Source: an uncultured Crocinitomix sp.
GTDB taxonomy: Bacteria; Bacteroidota; Bacteroidia; Flavobacteriales_D; Crocinitomicaceae
NCBI GenBank assembly: GCA_937136425.1
Contig: CAKZON010000033.1
Coordinates: 1 to 35,191, forward strand
Length of the DNA: 35,191 nucleotides
Direction of reading: 5' to 3'
The notes below the pieces were generated by a model, which had not been told where the DNA came from, searched no databases, and worked only from the letters and a program-made list of their open reading frames with translations. The position numbers were made by a program, and so were the translations under genes. This document shows positions 28,101 through 35,191 of this stretch, piece by piece. Each line of letters begins with the position of its first letter. Positions within the stretch are counted from its first letter, which is position 1.

Positions 28101-31100
28101 GATTTTTTCCGTTTGGGTGGGCATAGTTTAAAATTGGTTCGATTATTGGCTGTTTATGCTGAAAAGTTTGGAGTAAAACTGAACTTTCAAGACTTGTTTA
28201 AAGCTAGCACAGTAGCGGAACATAGTCTTTTATTATCTAATGCTCAAAAGGTGACTTTTCGCCCAATTGAAAAAGCTAATTGGAGTGAAACTTATCCTGT
28301 TTCGGATGCTCAAAGACGCCTTTGGATTTTAAGTCAATTTGAAAGGGCTAATATTTCCTATAATTTGCCGTATAGCATGCCGTTTGACTTTCCTTTTGAT
28401 TATCAAAAGCTGAAGCTAGCGTTATGTAAACTAACGGATAGACATGAAATATTAAGAACTCATTTCTTGGTTTTGGAATCAGGAGAAATTCATCAAAAAA
28501 TTGTTGATTCTTCTAATTTCAATTTTGAACTTGTTCATATAGATCTAAGAACTGTTGATAATCCTGAAAAGGAAGTTGAAGCATACATCAAAAAGGATGA
28601 AATCTTACCTTTTGATTTAGAAAAAGGACCTTTATTTCGTTTGGCAATATTTAGCGTGAAGAATGGAGAAAATATTCTTTATTGTAATATGCATCATATC
28701 ATCAGTGATGGTTGGTCAATTTCAATAATGCTAAATGATTTGACAGCATTATATCAAGCCGAGTTAAATAATGAAGCGCCTTTGCTTAACCCGTTAAAAA
28801 TTCAGTATAAAGATTATGCCATTTGGCAACTAAACAGACTTGATTCTGGAGATTTTGATAGCGCAAAACAATTTTGGTTAAATAATCTTTCTGGGGATAT
28901 TCCAGTGCTTGAATTCCCATTTCAAAAGCAAAGGACAAAAGAACGAACAGGGCTAGGTGGAATTTTAAAATTGGCACTTTCAAAAGAGTTGACAAACAAA
29001 ATTGTTGATTTCGGGCAAAATCGCGAAGGAACAATCTTCATGAGTTTGGTTGCTGCGTTGAACGTGCATTTACATAAGTATACAGGGAATACTGATTTAA
29101 TTATTGGTGCTCCCGTATCTGGAAGAGAGCATGTAAACCTACATGATCAAATTGGCTTTTATGTAAATACAGTTGTATTAAGAAATACTATTTCAGCGAA
29201 TCAAGGTTTCGAAGCATTCTTTGAACAGGTTAAAGAAAATAGTCTTCAGGCATTCTCTCATCAAGATTATCCATTTAATAGGTTAATTGATGAGTTAGGA
29301 TTAAAGTATGAATTAGGACAAAACCCATTGTTCAATATCATGGTGTCTTATGATGAAGCAGAAAATGGGAGCAACAATGCTGACGCATTAACTCTGGAAG
29401 ATGGAATTATTTATAAAGAAGAAAACCGATTCAATAAATTCGACCTTGATGTGTCGTTCAAAATCGTAAATGGCAATGTTCAAATTACGATTGATTATGC
29501 TGAAGATATTTTCAGTGCAGACTTTATAGAGCGATTGTTGATTAATTTCAATCAGTTAATTGCACAATTATTTGAGAATCCAAAAAGTGCGATTAGCGAA
29601 ATTGAGCTACTATCAAATTCTGGAAAACAGACAATATTAGATTTCAATATTGGACAGAAGGAAAATCAAACTTCAAATTCTGTAATTGAAATGTTTGAGC
29701 GCCAAGTTCATAGGTTTAAACATGAAAACGCAATTGAATTTGGGGAGGATGTATTGTCTTATGAAGAATTAAATAAAGAAATGAATCAATTAGCCAATTG
29801 GTTAATTGCTGAATATAACATTGCTGCTGAAGATGTTGTTGGTATTGAATTGGAAAAGGGCATTGATGTAATCATAGCTTTATTAGCTGTATTGAAATCT
29901 GGAGCAGCTTATTTACCGATTGATTTATCTAACCCAAAAGATCGAATAGATTTTATTAAAGCTGATAGTAATTGCAAGCTAATTATAGATGAAGAAATTT
30001 TAGTCAATTACAAACAGGTTCAGAATCAATTTGCTGATGTAAACCCTCTTGTGCAATATAATACACATGATCTGGCTTATATTATTTACACCTCTGGCTC
30101 TACAGGGAAACCTAAAGGTGTAATGATTGAGCAAGGAAGTTTGGTGACAAAGTTAAATGAGGAGTTGAATTTAGTTGCAGAACTAGCAGCACCAATAAAA
30201 ACATGTTTCAATACCAACTTTGCATTTGATGTATCGCTTTTAGAGATTTTCTTACCCTTAGTTTCTGGAGGAACATTGGTAATACCGCAACAAGATCAAT
30301 TGTTGTCTCAGCATGAATTTGCAAAGTTGATAATTGATAAAAAAGTAAATTTATTACAAGGTACTCCAGGTTTTATTCGAAGTTTCTTATTAACGAATTC
30401 CAATAAAGAGCTTAATCAAATAAATTCTGTTCTTCAGCTTATTTGTATTGGAGGAGAAGCCTTGCCCCAAGCATTGGTAAATGATTTAAAAACGAACTTG
30501 CCTGATGTTCAGTTGAACAATCATTATGGCCCAACAGAAACAACGATTGATGCTTTGGTTTTACAAAATGTAAAACAAGGAGATGAAATTTTGATTGGAA
30601 AAGGTTTGAATAGCACTCCTATTTATGTCTTAAATGAAACGAATAAACTGCAGCCAATTGGAGTGGTTGGAGAAATATGTATAGGAGGTGCAGGAGTAGC
30701 AAGAGGATATCTTAATCGGGAAGAGTTAACAAAGCAACAATTTGTAACACTTTCAGAATTTGGAGGAGAGAGAGTTTATAAAACAGGTGATTTAGGATAT
30801 TGGACGTCTGATGGAAAAGTTGCGTTTTGTGGACGAAAAGATGATCAGGTAAAAATAAGAGGTTATAGAATTGAATTGGGGGAGGTTGAAACAGCATTGA
30901 TTCAATTACCAGAGGTTGAAAACGCGGTTGTTTTGAGTGTTGCAGCATTAGGTGATATCAATGAATTGGTAGCTTATTTACAAACAGAGGTTTCTATTGA
31001 TTTATTGCAATTGAAAAATAGTTTGAAAGGAACTTTGCCAGCGTACATGATTCCTTCTTCATATTGTATTCTAGATAAAATTCCATATACCAAAAACGGT

Positions 31101-34100
31101 AAAGTAGATAAAAAAGGATTGTTAAAATTAAATCCAGTTTTATTGAAAAACGAATTTGTTAAACCAGCAAATGAACTGGAGGAGCAAGTACTTGAAATTT
31201 GGCAAGAGGTGCTAAGTGTTCAACAAATAGGTGTAACGGATGATTTTTTTGGAATAGGCGGACATAGTTTAAATGCTATGAAATTAATTGCGGCTTACTC
31301 CAAACAATTTGATGCCAAATTGAATGTGAAAGACATCTTTACTAGCCCAACAATTCGTGAACAAGGAAAATTGATTGAAAAGGCAGGTCAGACTAAGTTT
31401 GAATCTATTCAGTTGTTAGAGAAACAAGATTCATATCCAGTATCTGATGCGCAAAAACGACTTTGGGTATTGTCTCAATTTGAAGGTGATAATGCGGCGT
31501 ACAATATGCCTGCAAGTATTCGGTTGGATAAAACTTACAATAAAGATGTGTTGATAAAGGCTATTAACCAGGTGATTAATAGACATGAGGTTTTACGAAC
31601 GGTTTTTCATTCAGAAAAGGATGAAATAAGACAAGTAATTGTTCCTTTTGAAGAATTTGATTTTAGTGTAAATGAAGTTAATCTCTTAGGTCATGCATCT
31701 CCTGAAAAAGAGGTTGAAAATAGAATTGAGGCAGATGCATTTGCTCCGTTTGATTTGAGAAATGGACCTTTGATGCGTGCTACTTTATATGATATTAGTG
31801 AAAAGGAATACTTGCTATATTTTAATATGCACCACATCATTACAGATGCATGGTCAATGGAGGTCTTGTCAAGTGATGTTTTTTCAATTTATGATGGCTT
31901 AATTCAGAATAAAAAACCTGATTTAAAAGAGCTAAACATTCAATATAAAGACTATGCCGTATGGCAATTAAATCAATTTCAGCGTTCCGAATATCTGGAC
32001 TTGGAATCGTATTGGTTGGATAAGTTAAAAGGAGATTTACCAAGGATAGATTTAAAATTTGGTGTACAACGCCCAATTGTTAAAACAAATAATGGACGGA
32101 CTTTAAAAACGTATTTATCCAAGTCATTTACAAGTGATTTAAATGCTTGGTTAAGAGAGAATAGTGGTTCTCTCTTTATGGGGTTAACAACAATTTTAGA
32201 GGCGCTTGTTTATCAATACACAAAACAAGAAGATTTAATAATTGGTACACCAATAGCAGGTAGGTATCATGTCGATTTAGAAGATCAAATGGGCTTCTAT
32301 GCAAATACGCTTGTTTTAAGAAATAATTGCTCTTCTGAAAGATCATTTAAGACGTTGTTTCAAGAAGTAAGTGAGATGGTGCTTGACGCATATGAGCACG
32401 AAGCATATTCTTTTGACAGATTAGTTGAAAAATTGAATCAACGCAGAGATACAAGCCGAAATGCCATTTTTGATATAATGATTGTTCTTCAGAATATCAA
32501 AGAATCTAATAATGATACAACTGGTACAGTTAGTGATCAAGATATAATTGATTTAGGAACATGTCAAAGTAAGTTTGATATGCTGTTGAATTTTGAAGAA
32601 GAAGGAGGACATTTATGTTTGACATTGGAGTACAATGAAGACATCTATGATATTGATTTTGTGACAGCCTTTATGAGTCACTTTAAGGTGTTGGGAAGAA
32701 ATTTATTGAACAATCCTGATTTATCTATTGGAGAACAAAATTATTTGTCTCATTCGGAAATAAATGATATTGCTAATTATAGCGCAGGTCCTAATACAGT
32801 ATTGTCTAGTTCTAACGTAATTGAATTGCTTGAAAAAAGTTGGACAGCTAATGCTTCCAAAAAAGCACTTGTTTTTGAAGAGGTACAACTTTCATATGCG
32901 CAGTTGAACCAAACCGTCAACAATCTAGCAAATAGATTAACGCATGAGTTTTCAATAAAAACAGGTGATCGTGTTGCCGTTAAGCTTCAAAGGTCTGAAA
33001 AAAGTGTCATTGCATTTTTGGCAACTTTAAAAATTGGTGCCTCATATTTACCAATTGACGATCAATACCCAGAGGAAAGAGTTACGTATATCTTGAATGA
33101 CGCGCTTCCAAAGTTGGTAATTTCTGATACCGATTTGAACTTAGACAGTCACGATACGTTGCTATTCAAATTTACTGACCTGAATTTAAATGATGATGGT
33201 ATTTTAAATACTGCAAACATTAATTATTCAAATGAGGCTTTCGTCATTTATACAAGTGGTTCTACTGGTCAACCTAAGGGAGTAGTGCAAACGCATAAAA
33301 TGTTGAATAACCTGACCAATTGGGAGAATGGTTTTTCTGGAATTAATCGAGATGCGAAACATTTACAATTTGTGTCATTTGGTTTTGATGTATCGGTTCA
33401 AGATTGTTTGGCTGTTCTTACTTCAGGAGGAGAACTACATGTAGCCAGTGATAAATGCCGAACAGATTTTACCCAATTGAGGGATTATATTCTCAAACAT
33501 GAAATTGAGGTATTATGTTTTCCATTTGCTGCGTTGAGTGGATTTTTTACGGCTATAGGTGCGCAAGGCTTTTTAGGACATTCTATTCAGCAAATAATTT
33601 GTTCTGGAGAACAACTGAAATTAAATAAAGAACTTAGAAGGTTTCTTGAAAGCAATAAGGTTGAACTTCATAATCATTACGGACCATCAGAATCTCATGT
33701 GGTTTCACATCATATTCTAAGTCGTGAATTGAATAACCTTGTAGATCGTTCGCCAATTGGAAAACCAATCAATAATACGCAGTTATTGTTACTGGATAAA
33801 AATCATTTACCCGTGTCGTTTAATCAGCCTGGAGAGGTCTTCATAGGTGGAGCTAATTTAGCAATGGGTTATTTAAACCAACCCGATTTAACTCAAAGTA
33901 AGTTTATCGCTTTAAAAACAAATCCTTCTAGAGCTGTGTACGCAACGGGTGATATTGCCCAAATGGATAAGAATGGAATATATACTTATTTAGGACGAAA
34001 AGATAAACAGACTAAAATAAGAGGTTACAGGGTTGAACCAGAGGATGTGGAAAAAGCAATAACGTCAATTGAGCTAGTTCAAGAGGTTGTTGTCGTGGTA

Positions 34101-35191
34101 AAAGAAAAAGATGCAGAAAATTATTTGTGTGCTTTTGTGGTGTTGAAAGATGAAATCACTACGCAAGATATAAGACGTGAATTAGCGACTAAGCTTCCTT
34201 CTTATTTAATTCCTGCAATCATCTATCGAATGGAGTCATTTCCTTTAACTGCTAATGGAAAGGTAGATAAGAAATTATTGAAAGAGTTAACACTGAATCA
34301 AACAATTGATATTTCGAATTATGTTTCTCCAGAAACTAACCTTGAAAAAGAAGTTGCTGCTATTTGGTCTAGAATCCTTGAGGTAGAAAAAGTTGGATTG
34401 AATGACGATTTCTTCGAGTTAGGCGGGCATAGTTTAAAGGCTATGCGATTGATAGCCGAGTATCATAAACAACTTCATATAAAATTAGAATTAAAAGACA
34501 TTTTTGTTAATAGTCAATTGGTTCAGCAAATTGATTTACTAGCGAATAAGGAAAAGCAAGTTTTTCAGCCAATAGTTAAGGCACCAGAAGCCAATTTTTA
34601 TCCTTTATCTCCTTCACAACAAAGATTGTGGATGATCGATAAAATGAAGATTGAGAATAGTGAAACTTCTTACAATATGTTTGGAAGTTATTTGCTGCCT
34701 GATGATCTTAACCTAGTAAATTTTGAAAAAGCAATTAATGGTGTAATTGCGCGACATGAAATTCTTCGAACAATTTTTGTAAATCAAGAGGGAACGGGCT
34801 TCCAACGAATACTTTCTCCAGAGAGTGTTGCGTTGCAAGTTCCCCTTGTTAATGCCAATTTTGATGAAACGGAGGTTTCTGAAAATCAATTTGATTTAGA
34901 AAAATGGCCGTTAATTAAAGCGGTAATTGTTGAAGAAGAGAAACGGCGATTGTTATTTTGCATTCACCACATCATTAGTGATGGTTGGTCAATGGAACTT
35001 TTCATTCGGGATCTATTGGCACTTTACGAGTCAATGGTAGAAGATACAGCTGTAAGTTTACCAGCACTTTCTATTCAGTATAAAGATTATGCGGTTTGGC
35101 AAAACAAACAGCTTTCTAATGGACATTTGTCTTCTTCTCAAACTTATTGGCAAAACCAATTGGGTGGTCGTTTACCGCAGTTAAGACTGCC
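22134..35191 (+). CDS. Giant multimodular NRPS (partial, runs off right edge)
   Basis: An ATG at 22134 opens a frame with no stop to the window end: 4352 complete codons. Domain order is C-A-T repeated four times, then a partial fifth C. Condensation motifs are HHMIGDG (131-137), HHIISDG (1156-1162, 2187-2193, 4278-4284) and HHIITDA (3233-3239). Adenylation cores YTSGSTGKPKG or its Q variant start at 589, 1621, 2652 and 3706, each with a TGD box and the A10 lysine (NGKVD/NGKID). Carrier serines in GGHS are 969, 1998, 3045 and 4100. There is no epimerase, methyltransferase or terminal thioesterase domain so far; the GGHS (not GGDS) carriers and lack of E domains fit all-L incorporation. It assembles a peptide of at least five units if C1 accepts an acyl or upstream unit. 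Base composition looks like its neighbours. Confidence 0.97.
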   Translation, partial: MKAQNLSSTQEYIWLDQRLNESSPKYNIGGFTRVHASLNIDCFKNAVKHLLEQNDVFSFCFIEENGIPYIRLSEVGIAQLQWLELDSEKEALEHILADFKQPFSLDSTTPLWTMKLIKISESSYIWYTKFHHMIGDGFSFKLLFEKVSNYYEKLQKGNELIEDQKASYLDYIDWEKAYRNSDDFEADKEFWRSKFQNETPDQVFAKNKQTPNIEKLGFDLTSEQVDQINEFAQELGVSSYHVYLGTFAYLLGKYFYKESVSIGVPVLNRTNAKQKKTIGAFMNVVPVCIKLNEVETIGEFFKAVKKEVLSIYRHQRFQYADLLREVKNADKLYDVRFSFLSLAYQNGLGKNSQDLVMLSNESDDDPISIQVLTGNNNTVKLRFDINTTYISTENANELIKSFQNSLVHSKVIAGSEDKFPICSDEQQQNVLNLSNGEKKNYPFGTFLELWKKSATDFAENFCLRFFDKQLNYQKVDSRANSFANYLIEKENVRKGDRIAIALDRSEKSIITILGILKAGAVFVPIDNQYPIERQRYMLKDSGAQLLIVENQEQETLFNGHKCLEFEQCSFKSSYTEKEVSPADEAYVIYTSGSTGKPKGVVITHASLLDYVMTFTNHFLLTAKDRVLQQASLSFDTSIEEVFPILAAGGELIISGDNKDFDQLLKLCESAEVTVLSTNPYLLDFLNNRLPTYKLKLRILISGGDVLKVNQVNNLFSKFEVYNTYGPTESTVCATYYKVKGNEDVIPIGNPISNRKIRLTNGEMLLPKGAIGEILIAGKGLAKEYINLPNTTKESFVEIEGEQWYKTGDLGRWNEDGNLIFLGRKDYQISYRGYRIEPEEVEIAVQNLLPAAVSVLVRLKMIQEQPVLVAYVEGVFQSDFNVNVIRTELAGIIPKHCIPDYFIAIETWPLLPNGKVDYKTLPNPNVKNENSVFSPANTITEKMVAEIWGSILDLDKVDVESDFFHMGGHSLLANQVIVLIRQKANLNLSLSDFFSNPTVRSLAQHLDAKKTTVESIKKAVEKEKYEVSSGQERLWIMSQVKDANAALNISVEVDLIGLVDVERFSKSLNYCIEKHNSLRTFFSQDAKGKIWQHIRPVNFKEDNLEQIVLDADASDDLAQLSEIFFDQVFDLNQDKLFKVQLIQLEKNVKYRLNILIHHIISDGWSMEVLLKDLMAFYQLESTAENTELPFQYTDFSEWQNKSQNDIRIEESKKYWITQLSGTLPVFEFPSFKTRPQLKNYTVGSIHHSFSNGFLQKLEASAAQSGTTAFMNIMAGLNALLYRYSGQEDIIIGTPIAGREIEGTENQIGLYLNTLPIRTKVVGSSTYTNLLQAQKTQLLGAYKNQNVAFSDILTEIDLERDISRSALFDVMAVYQSQQVDYSEIFSNEELTIQPVKEYRKKKGQFDLNFSFYPDLGELKLELDYNSDIYSADQLKEFVLHFERLLTLAVDNSETELKTFNFLTDFERQELVGEMANESNVKLTSNSIVDRFLLSATEHPEKVALLHEKEQLTYDQLSVKSAKLANYLTSNCGVKKGDLVGIYLNRDTRLIIAMLSVLRSGGAYVPLDVNYPEERTQYILTDSKAKLVIDENFWNDFEQYTNELDKPLNFETDLTKDDDAYVIYTSGSTGKPKGVRINHGNVNSFVEWASNAYANTNFETVYAGTSICFDLSIFEIFYSLSAGKSIRILENGLEIPSFISSDENILINTVPSVMTTLLGAEIDLSNVTAINFAGEPIPKACLKQLDLDKIEVRNLYGPSESTTYSTCFKINNADDVSIGRPIEGTNIYILDQSQNLLPKGSIGEICISGLGVSPGYLNRPTYTNECFIDNPFQGGEKIYKTGDLGRWLPNGELDFIGRNDFQVKLRGYRIELREIEEVLQDIPKIIEAAVSVNESDNEKILVAHVLSEEILDEEDILAELEKSLPRYMLPNILQQVKSFPRTLNGKIDRKQLAFDSRKVHKVTFVPPQNRLEEQVAESWSEILKVEKIGSKDDFFRLGGHSLKLVRLLAVYAEKFGVKLNFQDLFKASTVAEHSLLLSNAQKVTFRPIEKANWSETYPVSDAQRRLWILSQFERANISYNLPYSMPFDFPFDYQKLKLALCKLTDRHEILRTHFLVLESGEIHQKIVDSSNFNFELVHIDLRTVDNPEKEVEAYIKKDEILPFDLEKGPLFRLAIFSVKNGENILYCNMHHIISDGWSISIMLNDLTALYQAELNNEAPLLNPLKIQYKDYAIWQLNRLDSGDFDSAKQFWLNNLSGDIPVLEFPFQKQRTKERTGLGGILKLALSKELTNKIVDFGQNREGTIFMSLVAALNVHLHKYTGNTDLIIGAPVSGREHVNLHDQIGFYVNTVVLRNTISANQGFEAFFEQVKENSLQAFSHQDYPFNRLIDELGLKYELGQNPLFNIMVSYDEAENGSNNADALTLEDGIIYKEENRFNKFDLDVSFKIVNGNVQITIDYAEDIFSADFIERLLINFNQLIAQLFENPKSAISEIELLSNSGKQTILDFNIGQKENQTSNSVIEMFERQVHRFKHENAIEFGEDVLSYEELNKEMNQLANWLIAEYNIAAEDVVGIELEKGIDVIIALLAVLKSGAAYLPIDLSNPKDRIDFIKADSNCKLIIDEEILVNYKQVQNQFADVNPLVQYNTHDLAYIIYTSGSTGKPKGVMIEQGSLVTKLNEELNLVAELAAPIKTCFNTNFAFDVSLLEIFLPLVSGGTLVIPQQDQLLSQHEFAKLIIDKKVNLLQGTPGFIRSFLLTNSNKELNQINSVLQLICIGGEALPQALVNDLKTNLPDVQLNNHYGPTETTIDALVLQNVKQGDEILIGKGLNSTPIYVLNETNKLQPIGVVGEICIGGAGVARGYLNREELTKQQFVTLSEFGGERVYKTGDLGYWTSDGKVAFCGRKDDQVKIRGYRIELGEVETALIQLPEVENAVVLSVAALGDINELVAYLQTEVSIDLLQLKNSLKGTLPAYMIPSSYCILDKIPYTKNGKVDKKGLLKLNPVLLKNEFVKPANELEEQVLEIWQEVLSVQQIGVTDDFFGIGGHSLNAMKLIAAYSKQFDAKLNVKDIFTSPTIREQGKLIEKAGQTKFESIQLLEKQDSYPVSDAQKRLWVLSQFEGDNAAYNMPASIRLDKTYNKDVLIKAINQVINRHEVLRTVFHSEKDEIRQVIVPFEEFDFSVNEVNLLGHASPEKEVENRIEADAFAPFDLRNGPLMRATLYDISEKEYLLYFNMHHIITDAWSMEVLSSDVFSIYDGLIQNKKPDLKELNIQYKDYAVWQLNQFQRSEYLDLESYWLDKLKGDLPRIDLKFGVQRPIVKTNNGRTLKTYLSKSFTSDLNAWLRENSGSLFMGLTTILEALVYQYTKQEDLIIGTPIAGRYHVDLEDQMGFYANTLVLRNNCSSERSFKTLFQEVSEMVLDAYEHEAYSFDRLVEKLNQRRDTSRNAIFDIMIVLQNIKESNNDTTGTVSDQDIIDLGTCQSKFDMLLNFEEEGGHLCLTLEYNEDIYDIDFVTAFMSHFKVLGRNLLNNPDLSIGEQNYLSHSEINDIANYSAGPNTVLSSSNVIELLEKSWTANASKKALVFEEVQLSYAQLNQTVNNLANRLTHEFSIKTGDRVAVKLQRSEKSVIAFLATLKIGASYLPIDDQYPEERVTYILNDALPKLVISDTDLNLDSHDTLLFKFTDLNLNDDGILNTANINYSNEAFVIYTSGSTGQPKGVVQTHKMLNNLTNWENGFSGINRDAKHLQFVSFGFDVSVQDCLAVLTSGGELHVASDKCRTDFTQLRDYILKHEIEVLCFPFAALSGFFTAIGAQGFLGHSIQQIICSGEQLKLNKELRRFLESNKVELHNHYGPSESHVVSHHILSRELNNLVDRSPIGKPINNTQLLLLDKNHLPVSFNQPGEVFIGGANLAMGYLNQPDLTQSKFIALKTNPSRAVYATGDIAQMDKNGIYTYLGRKDKQTKIRGYRVEPEDVEKAITSIELVQEVVVVVKEKDAENYLCAFVVLKDEITTQDIRRELATKLPSYLIPAIIYRMESFPLTANGKVDKKLLKELTLNQTIDISNYVSPETNLEKEVAAIWSRILEVEKVGLNDDFFELGGHSLKAMRLIAEYHKQLHIKLELKDIFVNSQLVQQIDLLANKEKQVFQPIVKAPEANFYPLSPSQQRLWMIDKMKIENSETSYNMFGSYLLPDDLNLVNFEKAINGVIARHEILRTIFVNQEGTGFQRILSPESVALQVPLVNANFDETEVSENQFDLEKWPLIKAVIVEEEKRRLLFCIHHIISDGWSMELFIRDLLALYESMVEDTAVSLPALSIQYKDYAVWQNKQLSNGHLSSSQTYWQNQLGGRLPQLRL
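25190..28240 (+). other. NRPS module 2 (C2-A2-T2), Ala-like specificity
   Basis: C2 spans about residues 1022-1450, A2 1483-1955 and T2 1965-2030. C2 opens with SSGQERLWIM and has a normal HHIISDGWS. The A2 code reads D-L-F-N-N-A-L-T-Y-K, which from memory equals the Ala code of the microcystin synthetase McyA; closely similar codes are reported for Gly. T2 carries Ser1998 in LGGHSL. Confidence 0.72.
28270..31385 (+). other. NRPS module 3 (C3-A3-T3), specificity unassigned
   Basis: C3 spans about residues 2052-2480, A3 2515-2970 and T3 3010-3078. C3 opens VSDAQRRLWIL with HHIISDGWS. The A3 code reads D-V-L-Q-C-G-H-I-D-K; I recall no characterised code that matches it well. All other core motifs are normal, so the domain should be active. 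Confidence 0.7.
31425..34550 (+). other. NRPS module 4 (C4-A4-T4), Pro-like specificity
   Basis: C4 spans about residues 3100-3520, A4 3560-4040 and T4 4065-4130. C4 has HHIITDAWS in place of HHxxxDG. The A4 code reads D-V-Q-C-I-S-H-V-V-K, seven of the nine variable positions identical to the common Pro code (D-V-Q-L-I-A-H-V-V), and its HNHYGPSES segment is typical of Pro domains. The YKTGD box is YATGD here. Confidence 0.72.
34590..35191 (+). other. NRPS condensation domain C5, cut by window edge
   Basis: This begins YPLSPSQQRLWMI (from about residue 4156) and shows an intact HHIISDGWS (from 4278). The window stops about 195 residues into a domain of about 430, so at least one further module must follow to the right. 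Confidence 0.85.

Noticed and set aside
22674..32076. Seven minus-strand frames of 60-82 codons inside the NRPS region
   Set aside because: They lie antisense to strongly conserved NRPS motifs in an unbroken frame and have no recognisable domains; they are shadows.
25599..34985. Near-identical DNA around the HHIISDGWS motifs suggesting dispersed repeats or a mobile element
   Set aside because: The similarity is confined to condensation-domain core motifs and follows from module duplication and strong protein conservation.
22134..35191. Classical siderophore synthetase
   Set aside because: No catechol, salicylate or hydroxamate genes are present in the window; the barrel alone is not enough evidence for iron transport.
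1..35191. CRISPR array, tRNA, rRNA, insertion sequence or phage genes
   Set aside because: No regularly spaced repeats, transposase, integrase or structural RNA signatures were found on either strand.

Overview
The window looks like a chromosomal piece of a low-GC, Gram-negative Bacteroidota bacterium, most likely order Flavobacteriales. The clues are a type IX secretion (T9SS) C-terminal sorting domain, CarboxypepD_reg-like plus plug plus barrel outer-membrane architecture, TPR-containing HisKA_2 histidine kinases with a LytTR regulator, a DUF1573 repeat protein, and promoter-like sites of the Bacteroidota TTTG / TAnnTTTG type. Genus cannot be read from the sequence alone.

Positions 1-14301 are a mixed, mostly housekeeping or surface region. 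A small minus-strand operon (9-722) encodes three short unknown proteins, the first with an apparent frameshift in an A8 tract. It is followed by a lipoprotein, a lipid-anchored c-type cytochrome domain protein, a 797-residue secreted DUF1573 repeat protein, an orphan TPR/HisKA_2 kinase, the site-2 protease RseP, and a 1051-residue glycine-rich, repeat-containing T9SS cargo. A second TPR/HisKA_2 kinase follows with its LytTR response regulator.

Positions 14690-35191 form a non-ribosomal peptide biosynthesis locus that continues past the right edge. The order is: a PvdE/SyrD-type cyclic-peptide ABC exporter and an EctD-like Fe(II)/2-oxoglutarate hydroxylase (plus strand); a tight minus-strand operon of secreted M28 metallopeptidase, type II thioesterase and Sfp-type phosphopantetheinyl transferase; then, plus strand, an outer-membrane barrel protein and a giant NRPS reading frame that stays open from 22134 to the window end (at least 4352 residues). 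The NRPS reads C-A-T-C-A-T-C-A-T-C-A-T-C, with no epimerase domain and no terminal thioesterase yet reached. The hand-extracted specificity codes suggest Lys-like, Ala (or Gly), unassigned, and Pro-like residues.

Working model (inference): Sfp activates the NRPS carriers, the type II thioesterase clears mis-primed carriers, and the hydroxylase modifies a residue (proline is a candidate). The peptide is then exported to the periplasm by the PvdE-like transporter, possibly trimmed by the secreted M28 peptidase, and may cross the outer membrane through or with the barrel protein. The layout recalls periplasmic maturation of pyoverdine, but the parts differ. The product cannot be named from this window.
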